IMG/VR virus record: IMGVR_UViG_3300011013_000017
Coordinates: 1 to 51,378 of that record
Strand: one strand, 5' to 3'
Length of the DNA stretch: 51,378 nucleotides
Source: a virus
The notes below the pieces were generated by a model. It had not been told where the DNA came from and did not search any database. It worked only from the letters and a program-made list of their open reading frames with translations. Position numbers and translations under genes: made by a program. This document shows positions 1-9,136 of the stretch, in pieces (within the stretch, counting starts at the first letter, position 1; every line of letters starts with the position of its first letter).

Positions 1-665
1 ATATTGGTAACGCAATAAAGAAAAGTGAAAAATATATTAGCAACGCAATTGAAAAAAGCAAAAATATTATTGGTCCAACGGTTGATAAAAAATATATTGA
101 AAAAAATATTAATAGACGTAATAAGGGTTTAATAGATTATATTGGGGATGGAATAAAACATATTTGGAGTTCAATTGATTATATTGGGGATGGAATAAAA
201 CATATTTGGAGTTCAATTGAAAAAGGCAAAAATGTTATTGGAAAAATAATTCATGGCGATAAAATTATTAGAGAAACAAAAGAAATAGGCAAAAATATAT
301 ATAAAAAAACTTTTATATACCCTATAGAAATTTCAAAAATAATTGAAAAAAATGGAGAAATAACAGAAAAATTATTACACAATTTAGAAATGGCTAAGGC
401 TAATGCTAAGGAAATACTAAATCATAAAAATGAAATCGAAAAAAAGAAAATGGAAAAAACAGAACAATATTTGAAAGAATTGTCAACGAATACGGAAAAA
501 TTACAAAAATTTATAGCAGAAACAAATGCTATTATTCATAAAAATATTGTCAATAATTTGAGCACTATAAATAAAAGCATTAGCAATATTAATAATAATA
601 ATTCCGGCGGGGCTCATGTCGCAGACCCGGAATTTAACCACATGTTGACAAAAAGCATTGACTAA
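1..665 (+). CDS. C-terminal part of a repeat-containing phage protein (partial)
   Basis: The frame beginning at base 3 is open from the window edge to the TAA at 663-665, so the 5' end lies outside the window. An internal ATG at 390 exists but has no clear ribosome binding site, and the frame upstream reads as protein, so I take this as one long gene. The visible part is Lys/Ile/Asn-rich and looks helical. It carries a 14-residue unit (DYIGDGIKHIWSSI) repeated exactly twice and looser repeats of the type IxKSKNIIG. The C-terminus is an Asn/Gly-rich stretch. It sits 15 bases upstream of a putative tube-cap gene on the same strand, so a tail or baseplate role is plausible. I do not recognise the family. 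Confidence 0.6.
   Translation, partial: IGNAIKKSEKYISNAIEKSKNIIGPTVDKKYIEKNINRRNKGLIDYIGDGIKHIWSSIDYIGDGIKHIWSSIEKGKNVIGKIIHGDKIIRETKEIGKNIYKKTFIYPIEISKIIEKNGEITEKLLHNLEMAKANAKEILNHKNEIEKKKMEKTEQYLKELSTNTEKLQKFIAETNAIIHKNIVNNLSTINKSISNINNNNSGGAHVADPEFNHMLTKSID
135..218 (+). repeat. 42-bp perfect tandem duplication inside a coding region
   Basis: Two identical 42-base copies lie at 135-176 and 177-218, starting GATTATATTGGGGATGG. The unit is a multiple of three and adds 14 residues without shifting the frame. Perfect identity suggests a recent or slippage-prone duplication. Confidence 0.95.
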
Positions 666-680
666 AGGGGAGTTATAACA

Positions 681-1871
681 ATGGGATCTAAAATAGTCTT
701 ACCAGAAATTATAGGGTTGCCACCAGAAGATAATAATTTTAAAAATGATGGGGCTAAAACTCTCCCTATTATACAATTCGAACCCAGAATTCCAGACCAA
801 AGCGGAATGGCTTTTAGGTTAAAACCATATTTTAAGGTTTTTAGAGATGCCCATCCTGATCCTAATCAAAAACCACCCATCCCATCATATTTAGAAATTT
901 TGGGAAAATATGGATATACTTTTGATATTAGAAAAAATACTACTGGTTTAAAATGTGCATATATAGCGGATAGTTTTCCAACAGATAACTTTACCAACGA
1001 ATATTCAGAAAGTTTTTTAAATACACTAGCGAGAGGAACATCAAGAGTGGGAGCAGAATTATCTCAAACTTTTGGTGCGACAGAGGCGACTGAGTTATAT
1101 AAAAAGGTATCTGAAAAACTTAAGAATAATGAATACAAATTGTTAGAGTGGACAGGCGATGTAATGGATGTGGCTGGTACTGGTTTAGGAAAAATTATTG
1201 GGGGTTTATCGAGTTTGGCTGAAAAAGGCGGTCTTGGTTTTGTAAATACATTTTTTAGCGAAGCGAATAAATTATTGGCAGGTGGAAGATTAGATTTTCC
1301 AAAAATTTGGAGTGGTTGTAATTTTGAGCCTTCTTATTCGGTAACGATAAGATTGTTTAACCCAGACCCATCCGATATAGAGACCACTAAAAAATATATT
1401 ATAGGTCCAATTGCTTCTATTTTAATTTTGGCATTGCCGATAAAAAATAGGGGCTCAGAAACTTATCGTTGGCCTTTTTTTAATAGAATACACTCTCCAG
1501 GCATATTTGATTTAAGAGCAGGTGTGATTACAAATGTCACTGTTATCAAAGGCGGAGAGCAACATCAGATTGCATTTAACCAAAGGCTTGGAATGGTAGA
1601 TATCAGGGTGGACTTTTCAGATTTATATAATTCTATGATAACTACAGTGGACGAAGAATTAAATGAAGAAAGACCGACTTTAAAAAATTATTTAGAAGCA
1701 ATGGAAGGTAGTAAAGAATTTTATCTGGATAGATATTATACTGATATTATTGAAACAAACAGTTATCCTCAACCGATAGATACAAATAATGCAAATCCGA
1801 CGTCCCGTGTAGCAGATGAGACAAAAAATACATATGATAATTTAAAAGGAAGTCAACCAAATATACCGTAA
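681..1871 (+). CDS. Putative tail tube cap/initiator or baseplate protein
   Basis: 396 residues; start ATG at 681 preceded by AAAGGGGAG. The middle holds Gly/Ala-rich helical sequence (about residues 150-205). The C-terminal half has a compact beta-rich domain: SVTIRLFNPD, then GPIASILILALP, a HSPGIF turn, INVTVIKGG-like strands and a final VDIRVDFSDLYNSM strand. This pattern resembles T4 gp48/gp54-type tube cap proteins, where a conserved strand pair near the end builds on the tube fold; that is an inference from pattern, not an alignment. It is the last rightward gene and converges with the leftward baseplate operon. It could instead be another baseplate component. Confidence 0.5.
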   Translation: MGSKIVLPEIIGLPPEDNNFKNDGAKTLPIIQFEPRIPDQSGMAFRLKPYFKVFRDAHPDPNQKPPIPSYLEILGKYGYTFDIRKNTTGLKCAYIADSFPTDNFTNEYSESFLNTLARGTSRVGAELSQTFGATEATELYKKVSEKLKNNEYKLLEWTGDVMDVAGTGLGKIIGGLSSLAEKGGLGFVNTFFSEANKLLAGGRLDFPKIWSGCNFEPSYSVTIRLFNPDPSDIETTKKYIIGPIASILILALPIKNRGSETYRWPFFNRIHSPGIFDLRAGVITNVTVIKGGEQHQIAFNQRLGMVDIRVDFSDLYNSMITTVDEELNEERPTLKNYLEAMEGSKEFYLDRYYTDIIETNSYPQPIDTNNANPTSRVADETKNTYDNLKGSQPNIP

Positions 1872-1880
1872 TATTTTAAT

Positions 1881-2975
1881 TCAACAACCTAGCTCTTTTC
1901 TTAAATATAAAAGAATATATAATATAATAAATAATTTTATGGCAGTTTTTTTATTTTTATTCATGTTATTCCATTTTTTCAGCGTGAATATATTTATAGC
2001 TATTTTTTCAGTTTTTGCCATCACGCCAATTTTATCATTATTTAAATATTTTCCAATCTCTGTGAAAAATCTTCCGGTGCATACGACAGATAATTTTTTA
2101 ATTTTATTGATATAAATTGAAATGATATCCCTGACATGATCACAATTATTCTTGCTATAAAATTTTTTTAAAATCAAATCTCTATCAGCAAGTTTAATTT
2201 TCGATATTTTAGTTGCCATTTCAATATTTTCTGAGTTCTGTTCTTTATAAACACATATTTTTTCAAACGTTTTATCAATGAATACTCTTCCTTTAACACC
2301 TGCCGCTTCTCTTGATTCTAAAGATTTCCCTTCTTCATCTGTTTCTTTGGGGTTTTTCAAGGTGTTTCCTTTTTCATAATTTATATAATATGCATTCGCA
2401 AAACTTCTTACGCTTTGGGCAACACGATGTCTTGATTCTGTAATGAAAGGGATGATTTTATTGATATCTAATTTTTGAATGTCATTTTTATATTTTTTCA
2501 ATAAAGTATCGGCCAAAAACATTAATGCCATAGGAATTGTTTTTTCACGTCTAAATAAATGAGAACTTGATATCGAATTCAATGTATATTTAAATACATC
2601 ATCATTGCAATATTTCAAATGTTTATTGAACAAATTAATGTAAAATCTAAAAATATAAAAATACATTATTTTATTATATATTTTATTCCTCTTTTTCATA
2701 AAATATGACATTAAATAAATTAAAAGATTCGTAAATGGTTCATTCTGTAAGGCCCAAGTTTTGGCAACTGTATTTTTATATACCTCCCTTGTTTTCTTTC
2801 TTAAATCGGCTTCTGAAATATTTAAGATATGTAATAATTCTAATAATTTTACTTTTATATTTGGTTTAGAACATGGTTTTGTTAATTCATTGACCCAAAT
2901 TCCGACAGTCTTGTCAATAAAGGATATGAGTTTTCTTTCGTTAATGTTAACAATAAAATTATCCCAATTTTTCAA
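1881..2975 (-). CDS. Unknown phage protein at the end of the baseplate operon
   Basis: 364 residues, ATG start, TGA stop. Mostly Lys/Ile/Asn-rich and predicted helical, with Tyr/Phe-rich segments around residues 95-115 and a hydrophobic C-terminus (LFIILYILLYL) that could be a membrane or buried helix. The central segment SRHRVAQSVRSFANAYYINYE is the most protein-like conserved-looking stretch. It lies 23 bases downstream of the gp6-like gene, so it is probably cotranscribed with the baseplate genes and may be a baseplate or assembly factor. I do not recognise the family. Confidence 0.6.
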   Translation of the reverse strand: MKNWDNFIVNINERKLISFIDKTVGIWVNELTKPCSKPNIKVKLLELLHILNISEADLRKKTREVYKNTVAKTWALQNEPFTNLLIYLMSYFMKKRNKIYNKIMYFYIFRFYINLFNKHLKYCNDDVFKYTLNSISSSHLFRREKTIPMALMFLADTLLKKYKNDIQKLDINKIIPFITESRHRVAQSVRSFANAYYINYEKGNTLKNPKETDEEGKSLESREAAGVKGRVFIDKTFEKICVYKEQNSENIEMATKISKIKLADRDLILKKFYSKNNCDHVRDIISIYINKIKKLSVVCTGRFFTEIGKYLNNDKIGVMAKTEKIAINIFTLKKWNNMNKNKKTAIKLFIILYILLYLRKELGC

Positions 2976-2998
2976 AATCTAAACCTTTTTATGAGTCT

Positions 2999-5560
2999 TT
3001 ATTGTTTTAAATTAATTTTTATATTTTCTTTTATCGTATAAATATAAGTCGGTGTATATTTTAAAAGTTCTTCTTGGTCGAGTTCTTCTAATTTAAAGTC
3101 AAAAAATAAATTCACCTCTGGTTTCACAACTGAACAATGACTGACTCCATCCACATTTTGAACAATATCTGTAATCTGTGACCTGTAAATATTTGCATCA
3201 TTTCCAAATCGATCTTTCAATCCATCATAAATAGCGTCTTTGATAGATTCTTTCAATGCAATTGTTGTGCCAATATAGGAAGGATCTTTAACCACATCAA
3301 CTTCGATTTCAAAAGGAATTGATATATCAGGAACAATCCAACCTTCTTCAGTATAAAAATATATTTCTCCGTCTTCTAAATTATAGACACAATCGTCAAT
3401 AAGCGGCGTATAATAATCATAAGAACCAGACCCTAAATATGTCACGATATCATTTTGATGTTCTCCGTAATCTGTTAAAATATATCTTTCTCCGTCATTT
3501 ATAGGAGATGGGATTCCTTCTCTTAGTCCGTTTATTGAATCCAACTTATTTTTTTTATTTAAAAAAATATTTGTTAATTTTCCAGAAGTTTTTGTAAATT
3601 TTATATTAATGAAATCAGATATCATTCTATGTCCTGTTAAATCTAACGAAACAATTTTTTGGAGAATTAAAGATTCAAATAAAACTTTTTGCGAATCATC
3701 TAAATTATCCCATTTTTCTTTTAAAACACATGGAATATCATAAATAGTTACTGTGTCATTATTTTCCACAGTAACATTTGATTTCATTAAAAATTTTAAA
3801 TCCTTTTTTATCGTGGCATAAAAATCTTCTTTAAGCCATGTTATTTCATTACTTGATCCCGCATTTTCTTTAAATGTAAGTTCATGTTTCAATTCACCTT
3901 CTTTAAATTCACTTTTTGGGACTGAAATAATTATATCACCACTTCCATTTACCTGTGAAGTATATGCAGTTAAATCTCCTTCTATTTCAAGGTTTACTTC
4001 AAGATTACTAAATGTTCCTGATACAGAAGTGGTAATCGTATATTTTATATGATCATTTCCATCATCCTCAATACTCACGATTTGACAACTTACATTCTTA
4101 GTTATATCATCCTCAGAATTATTTTGTAATAATATTCGAGGCGCAAGCTCTATTTTTTTAATATAATAAAAATAAGTCGCAGATTTTCTTGTTTTATTGG
4201 CTTCAATGTCAAAAGGAGAAATATATTCAATATTATAACCATTTGAATCTTTTTCGTCTTCATTGGTAAGCGGTGTTTCCCTGGAAATTGTAAATATATT
4301 TTCTTGAACATTCATTTTTTGATACCAAATGGAATTCGTAGAAAATGGAATTGAACTATCTTCTGTATCTGAAGTGTTAAGAAATATTGGTGAATAGATT
4401 GATATTTCATTTCCTTGTGTATCTGCTCTTTTCAAAATAGGAATATAATCAGGAGATAATGGAAAATTAGGAATTATGGCATTTATATTTTTATAATCAT
4501 TTTCTGAAACCAATCTTGAAAGAGCCGTTAAATTAGTTATCGCATTGGTTCTAATTTCTTCCAATGTTTCAGAATCTGTTCCTCCAAACCCAGGTGCCGG
4601 ATTTGTCACAGAATATGACACTGGAATTTCTGTGCTTGTCAAATAAAGTTTCGGTCCTTTTAATAAAGAACCCGGAATAATATTTCCTTGAGAACCTTTT
4701 GTTTCATAAATTCCTATTTTAATAATATCACCATTTTTTGGGCGCTTTCCCATTAATGAATTTCCAAATAAGAATTTAATTCCATCTTCTCTGTCCACAG
4801 TCGTGTATGCCTTTTCTTCAGGCGGAATTAAATATAAACTATTATAATATTGCCATTGGGTTTCGGTTCCATCTTCGATAACACTAACATTGGTTGAAAA
4901 ATAATCTTTTTCAATATCTACAAAAAATTCTTTGAACATATATATATTTTCATCTTCATCCATTGTAAATGTTTCTTCTTTTATTGTAAATTGTTTTAAT
5001 GGAAGTAAAAATGAAAATATATCATTATTGTTATTATCTCTCCCAATATATACTGGAACCGAAAAAGGTCCAATAGTATTTGGAGCTACGATATTATCAA
5101 AATCAGTTAAAACCACTGTTACCTGTGGATCGTTTTGAGGATCCGTCACGACTGTCACCAGTGTATGATAATATGTCTGGAAAATAATATCATTTGCTTC
5201 AAACTGTGAATATTTTGGAAATTCAAATGTTTTTGTGCCTTGCTGAAAATTCGCTGTCATTTTAATTAATGCATCTACAGAAGCCGGAGACCCATACTTT
5301 TTATTATATCCTAATGAGGCTGCGCCTTCATAAATAGATTCTGGCAATTGGCATCTTGTTAAAAAATATTCTTTCCATAATGACGCACTATAAAATAATA
5401 AATTATTAGATAGAGTTGTCATTGTCTCTATCACGAAACTCAAAAATGAAGTTTTTGTTAAATCAACTTCTTTGAGATCGAGATAAGTCTGCATTTGACT
5501 TAAAATTAAATTTTTTATATCTTCCCTTGAAAGAGATATTGTATTTTCAACGTTGGCCAA
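2999..5560 (-). CDS. Baseplate wedge protein, gp6/gpJ-like
   Basis: 853 residues. The N-terminus (about 1-90) has the usual wedge start: helices with DLTKTSFLSFVIETMTTLSNN and a SLGY motif near residue 80. The region GFGGTDSETLEEIRTNAI followed by RLVSENDYKNI is the hallmark of the Baseplate_J/T4 gp6 family (about residues 320-355). The C-terminal part ends with a domain containing IYRSQITDIVQNVDGVSHC, also typical. In these phages the protein dimerises to form the iris-like ring around the tube. Length is above T4 gp6 (about 660), with an extra beta-rich insertion in the middle. Neighbours are a gp25-like wedge and the tail tube. Confidence 0.9.
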   Translation of the reverse strand: MANVENTISLSREDIKNLILSQMQTYLDLKEVDLTKTSFLSFVIETMTTLSNNLLFYSASLWKEYFLTRCQLPESIYEGAASLGYNKKYGSPASVDALIKMTANFQQGTKTFEFPKYSQFEANDIIFQTYYHTLVTVVTDPQNDPQVTVVLTDFDNIVAPNTIGPFSVPVYIGRDNNNNDIFSFLLPLKQFTIKEETFTMDEDENIYMFKEFFVDIEKDYFSTNVSVIEDGTETQWQYYNSLYLIPPEEKAYTTVDREDGIKFLFGNSLMGKRPKNGDIIKIGIYETKGSQGNIIPGSLLKGPKLYLTSTEIPVSYSVTNPAPGFGGTDSETLEEIRTNAITNLTALSRLVSENDYKNINAIIPNFPLSPDYIPILKRADTQGNEISIYSPIFLNTSDTEDSSIPFSTNSIWYQKMNVQENIFTISRETPLTNEDEKDSNGYNIEYISPFDIEANKTRKSATYFYYIKKIELAPRILLQNNSEDDITKNVSCQIVSIEDDGNDHIKYTITTSVSGTFSNLEVNLEIEGDLTAYTSQVNGSGDIIISVPKSEFKEGELKHELTFKENAGSSNEITWLKEDFYATIKKDLKFLMKSNVTVENNDTVTIYDIPCVLKEKWDNLDDSQKVLFESLILQKIVSLDLTGHRMISDFINIKFTKTSGKLTNIFLNKKNKLDSINGLREGIPSPINDGERYILTDYGEHQNDIVTYLGSGSYDYYTPLIDDCVYNLEDGEIYFYTEEGWIVPDISIPFEIEVDVVKDPSYIGTTIALKESIKDAIYDGLKDRFGNDANIYRSQITDIVQNVDGVSHCSVVKPEVNLFFDFKLEELDQEELLKYTPTYIYTIKENIKINLKQ

Positions 5561-5571
5561 TTTTTATTTCC

Positions 5572-6219
5572 TTATAAGAAAATTAATCCAGAATTATTAT
5601 CAAAAAATTCTTTTAATTTGTCACTTATATATTCTTTTTTTCTCATCATCAATGTAGAAAAAATAGCATCGTCAATAGATAATATTGATTTAATATAATC
5701 TATAAAAACATAATCATGAACTGTTTGGTTTTGGATATCATCTATTGAGAAAGATTGGAAAGGTCTGAGTCTTAATTTAAAAAATGTCACATCTGTATTT
5801 GCTGATTTTTCAATGCCGGTGACAACATATAATGGATATTTATCATGTTCTTCTGGCATAAGAAAATTCTGTTCAAATTTTACGATATCTCCAAAATAAG
5901 GTTGAATTCCATAAGAAGAAGGGATTGTTATTTCTCCTTCTCCTTCTTTAATCAAACCATCTTCACTTCCATTAAAAGATGTGTTTATTTCATTTGAAAA
6001 ATAAACCGGCAATAAAAGATATTTATTAAATCTTAATCCAGAATGATTTCCAATTCTTTCATAAAATCCATCGAGCAATTTTTCGTCTTCAATAATTGAT
6101 TCATCTTTATTTATATTGAAATATGTGACTAAAAACGCAATGGAATCTTTTGAATATATATCATAAACTAATCTATTATATTCTTCAATATAAAAATATA
6201 ATCGTTTATAATTTTGCAT
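5572..6219 (-). CDS. Putative baseplate protein between gp25-like and gp6-like genes
   Basis: 215 residues, ATG start. Aromatic-rich N-terminus (QNYKRLYFYIEEYNRL), then a probable beta domain containing ITIPSSYGIQPYFGDIVKF (about 95-115), followed by a strand-rich FFKLRLRPFQSF and a helical C-terminus. It lies between two baseplate wedge genes with only 11-15 bases on either side, so it is very likely another wedge or wedge-connecting component. It does not look like T4 gp53. No family recognised. Confidence 0.65.
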   Translation of the reverse strand: MQNYKRLYFYIEEYNRLVYDIYSKDSIAFLVTYFNINKDESIIEDEKLLDGFYERIGNHSGLRFNKYLLLPVYFSNEINTSFNGSEDGLIKEGEGEITIPSSYGIQPYFGDIVKFEQNFLMPEEHDKYPLYVVTGIEKSANTDVTFFKLRLRPFQSFSIDDIQNQTVHDYVFIDYIKSILSIDDAIFSTLMMRKKEYISDKLKEFFDNNSGLIFL

Positions 6220-6234
6220 TTTTAACCCTTTAAA

Positions 6235-6666
6235 TTATATGCCTCGGAAAAGATTCATATATTCTTCACTCAACACAAAAGTCATGCTTTTATAAGTGTC
6301 TTCAAATTTGACTTTTATGTCAACATTCAACCCTTTTCCACTTTGGGTTTTACTAAATTTTATATCAGAGACAGTTCCTCTATTATCAAAAAATTTTAAC
6401 ACATAAGTTAATTCACTTTTTAAATAATCTAATGTTTCTGCATCCATGGGCTCCCATATAAATTGATTTAGCCCGACACCCATTTCGGGGTCATGATCAA
6501 CAGTTCCCTTTGGAGTGAATAAAATATCAATCCATGAATTAATTACAACATCTATTCCCTCTATTTTTTTGAAGTCTCCATAAGATGAAATAAAAGGGAC
6601 ATAATCAACAATAGTATTTGGTTGAATTATGTCCCTTCGAGCAAACCTATTCAATATATTTGCCAT
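6235..6666 (-). CDS. Baseplate wedge protein, gp25-like
   Basis: 143 residues, the usual size for T4 gp25/P2 gpW-type proteins. The diagnostic core is visible: DILFTPKGTVDHDPEMGVGL then FIWEPMD (about residues 48-75), followed by the helix plus two C-terminal strands ending MTFVLSEEYM. In contractile tails this protein is part of the inner wedge that nucleates sheath assembly and contains a sheath-like strand exchange motif. Its ATG overlaps the stop of the preceding small ORF by one base (TAATG), so translation is probably coupled. Confidence 0.93.
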   Translation of the reverse strand: MANILNRFARRDIIQPNTIVDYVPFISSYGDFKKIEGIDVVINSWIDILFTPKGTVDHDPEMGVGLNQFIWEPMDAETLDYLKSELTYVLKFFDNRGTVSDIKFSKTQSGKGLNVDIKVKFEDTYKSMTFVLSEEYMNLFRGI

Positions 6667-6806
6667 TATTTAAAAAGTCCTTCAACTATATTTTCTAAAG
6701 CCGCATTATTTTGTTCATCAAGCTTTTGTTTCCATTTTAAAAGGTTATAAAATCGTTGGACAGGCATATTCATTATATCACTATAAGGTTGTTTTAATAT
6801 CTCCAT
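6666..6806 (-). CDS. Small tail-assembly chaperone ORF, probably expressed as a frameshift extension of the gp26-like gene
   Basis: The open frame runs from a TGA at 6888-6890 to the TAA at 6666-6668 and overlaps the end of the gp26-like gene. The only ATG is at 6806, which would give 46 residues with a poor ribosome binding site. Upstream of that ATG the frame still reads as a plausible helix (SAFKKNLEESIFYC) that continues into MNMPVQRFYNLLKWKQKLDEQ. Amphipathic helix, then MP..F..LL.WK, is typical of the second half of tail assembly chaperone pairs. The arrangement resembles G/GT-type programmed frameshifting; here the downstream frame is +1 (or -2) relative to the upstream gene. The functional start is therefore probably not the ATG. 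Confidence 0.65.
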   Translation of the reverse strand: MEILKQPYSDIMNMPVQRFYNLLKWKQKLDEQNNAALENIVEGLFK

Positions 6807-6855
6807 GCAATAAAAAATACTTTCCTCTAAATTTTTTTTAAAGGCGGAGATTACG

Positions 6856-7674
6856 CTAACCTGTCCATATTTCTCGAAAAAATTGTGTCACTAAATCAAT
6901 ATTAACAATTTCTGAATGTCCACATTTAGGACATTCAACACCCATCTTCAATTCCACACAATATTTTTCAAAATTTTCTTTGTATGCTTCCATGATAATT
7001 CTTCTATCTTTTGGAGGCAATGATGAAAATGCTTCGATAATGTCTGTGCGCTCAACATATTCCACTTTTTGGTTCGCACTTTCATCATTTCCAGTCGCAG
7101 CTATATTTTCTACAAATTTAGCAATAATCATAGAATCATTAAAAATATTTGTATTTTCATCTGTCATAGATGGCCCGAATTTTTTAGCAATTTCATATTC
7201 ATCTTTCAATGTGGGTTCTTTAATATAAGCTGTGACAGTATTTACAATTTCTAAGGGAACTTTTACAATTTTTTTTGTTAAGTCATCATCGCCAGGATAT
7301 AAATTCATATGGAATGTATCTGACGCTTTAATTTTTACATCATATTTATTATCACAATTTGAGCAAGTTACTGAATATGCTCGCATGTCTCCATATGAAA
7401 TATAATATAATCCATAAAGCAATGCGACTCTATCTGTCACAGTGACATTTTCAAGAAAATCATCGTAATTTTTAATTTTGTCAGGCGCAGAAACAATTGC
7501 ATTATAAATACATCTATTCAAATGATCCATAATTTTTGTAGAAGAAAAAATACTTCCTTTTAATTTCTCTTCATCTGCAACTGTTAATGATTTGAGGGTG
7601 AAAGATTCCTTAGATTGGGGGCAAATTACTTCATATTCAGGAAATTTTGGAACGCTTTGAAAACCTATAAACAT
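6856..7674 (-). CDS. Baseplate hub assembly protein/tail assembly chaperone, T4 gp26-like
   Basis: 272 residues, TAG stop. It has the T4_baseplate (gp26-like) layout: an N-terminal strand region with CPQSKESFTLKSLTVADEEKL, a helical core, and two CxxC knuckles. The first knuckle is CSNC (about 126-129, in VTCSNCDNKYDVKI) and the second is CPKC (in VECPKCGHSEIVNIDL near the C-terminus), so a bound zinc is likely. Members of this family act in hub/tail assembly rather than in the mature virion. The gene is followed by an overlapping out-of-frame ORF, see the frameshift finding. Confidence 0.8.
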   Translation of the reverse strand: MFIGFQSVPKFPEYEVICPQSKESFTLKSLTVADEEKLKGSIFSSTKIMDHLNRCIYNAIVSAPDKIKNYDDFLENVTVTDRVALLYGLYYISYGDMRAYSVTCSNCDNKYDVKIKASDTFHMNLYPGDDDLTKKIVKVPLEIVNTVTAYIKEPTLKDEYEIAKKFGPSMTDENTNIFNDSMIIAKFVENIAATGNDESANQKVEYVERTDIIEAFSSLPPKDRRIIMEAYKENFEKYCVELKMGVECPKCGHSEIVNIDLVTQFFREIWTG

Positions 7675-7774
7675 GTTGAATTCCTTTATTGTTTAAAAAT
7701 TCTTGGTTCGTGGTTAAAATTAAATAACTGAAACTTTTTCAGTACTTCAATTTTTAAAATTTTAAGTAAATAGA

Positions 7775-7800
7775 CTGCCCAGCAAATTTATGCCGGGCAG
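7775..7800 (-). terminator. Hairpin terminator between the 407-aa gene and the gp26-like gene
   Basis: CTGCCC pairs with GGGCAG and AGCA with TGC around a six-base AATTTA loop, with one mismatch. On the minus strand it is followed by TCTATTTACTT, a weak U-tract. It lies 54 bases past the stop of the 407-residue gene. The surrounding 179-base gap (7675-7853) otherwise holds only a small ACTGAAA/TTTCAGT hairpin at 7727-7743 and no gene. Confidence 0.7.
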
Positions 7801-7853
7801 CCTATTTGGTTTATATATTATTTTTCTATTTAAATTTAAAGTGTTACTGTAAA

Positions 7854-9077
7854 TTATAATTTAGCCATAGATTTATTAAGAGAAGCGATTTGCTTATCTA
7901 TTTTCTTTTTACACTTATCCGGTTTTTTGGCTTTAGAACAAGCATTTTTAGTCTTTTTAAGAGCAGCAATCTCAGCTTTATATGCATTTTTCTTTGCGTC
8001 GGTAATGCACAGAGTTTTTTCCTTGCCTTCTTTGGTCTTACACTGCTTGGCAAATTTGCTAAAATTCCTTGCATATATCTTTGTTGCCGCATAAATCACA
8101 ACAGCTGCAATTGCAGCAGCGCCAAGAATCATGCTCCCCTCTTTAAAATATTCACTATTTTTAAGCATATCAAAAGCTTCTGCTTTATTATTTAAAACCC
8201 ATTTAATGTCTTTGATGAAATTGTGATATATTTTAACAGTATCATCAACAATCTGCCCCGGATGTTTAATCAAATCCCACACCGATGCAAAAAATGATTT
8301 TAGCAAAGCAATAAGAGCATCGAGTTTAGCTTCAAGTGTTTTAATTGTAGATTCCCAAAACCCAGCTTCGTGTTGATCTCCGATTCCGACAGCATGTTCA
8401 AATTTTTTAACCCCTGCCGCTATGTCGGCCTTGAGAACAGCGGATCCATCTTGTATCTCTTTATAAAATTCAGTTGCAAAACTTTTAATTGCGTCTGGAA
8501 TCTTAGATGTCATAATAGTTTTAATTTCAGAACCATAATGAGACACGGCGTCTGAAATGCTTTTTAACACATCATTAATTTCTTTATGTATAGCGTTCAT
8601 ATCAAAGTCTTCTAACAAAATATTTTCTCTAGTATATGCAATGCTTTCATTTAAAACCCGTGTATATGATAAAGATTCAATCTTCTTTATCTCATTTAAT
8701 TTTGAGATTTTGTCATAATCGTAATCAAAAGTCAATCCTAATAATTCATTCGCAATATTTTCTCCAAAATTCTTGGCAATAAAATTATAATTTGAACCAA
8801 ACAATTTTGTTAAACCTGCGCCAATAAAAGATTCTGCAATACATTTATTATCAGGATTTCTTGCATCAATCGCAAAAGATTGAGCAATTTTTTGATCTTT
8901 CCCTTCCATAAGAAGAGACATGATTTCAGCCGCATTCGCTTTCTCAAGAATAAAATCGATCATTTTATTCTTATCGCTTTCATTGATATTTTTATTTTCT
9001 AAAATGCTATCTCTCAATGCTATTCTTGCGGATGCAATAAATAGCGCAGTATTTTTTACATTATTTGCATAATTCAT
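7854..9077 (-). CDS. Membrane protein with Cys/Lys-rich tail; predicted prohead-protease substrate
   Basis: 407 residues. The N-terminal half is helical and ends with ILLE at about 153-156, an LxE site. The middle is amphipathic helical. A membrane segment (MILGAAAIAAVVIYAATKIYAR) lies at about 320-340, followed by a basic tail with four cysteines (CKTKEGKEKTLC and CSKAKKPDKC) and the pattern AEIAALKKTKNA. The same membrane-plus-tail module occurs in the proteins at 33294-33959 and 34010-34663. No enzymatic motif is visible. By analogy with T4 internal head proteins it may be packaged in the head and delivered to the host membrane; this is inference. It forms a monocistronic unit bounded by a terminator. 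Confidence 0.75.
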   Translation of the reverse strand: MNYANNVKNTALFIASARIALRDSILENKNINESDKNKMIDFILEKANAAEIMSLLMEGKDQKIAQSFAIDARNPDNKCIAESFIGAGLTKLFGSNYNFIAKNFGENIANELLGLTFDYDYDKISKLNEIKKIESLSYTRVLNESIAYTRENILLEDFDMNAIHKEINDVLKSISDAVSHYGSEIKTIMTSKIPDAIKSFATEFYKEIQDGSAVLKADIAAGVKKFEHAVGIGDQHEAGFWESTIKTLEAKLDALIALLKSFFASVWDLIKHPGQIVDDTVKIYHNFIKDIKWVLNNKAEAFDMLKNSEYFKEGSMILGAAAIAAVVIYAATKIYARNFSKFAKQCKTKEGKEKTLCITDAKKNAYKAEIAALKKTKNACSKAKKPDKCKKKIDKQIASLNKSMAKL

Positions 9078-9136
9078 TTATATGTTCCTCCTATTAAAAT
9101 TTATAAAAAAATAATGTTATATTCAAACAAATTATA

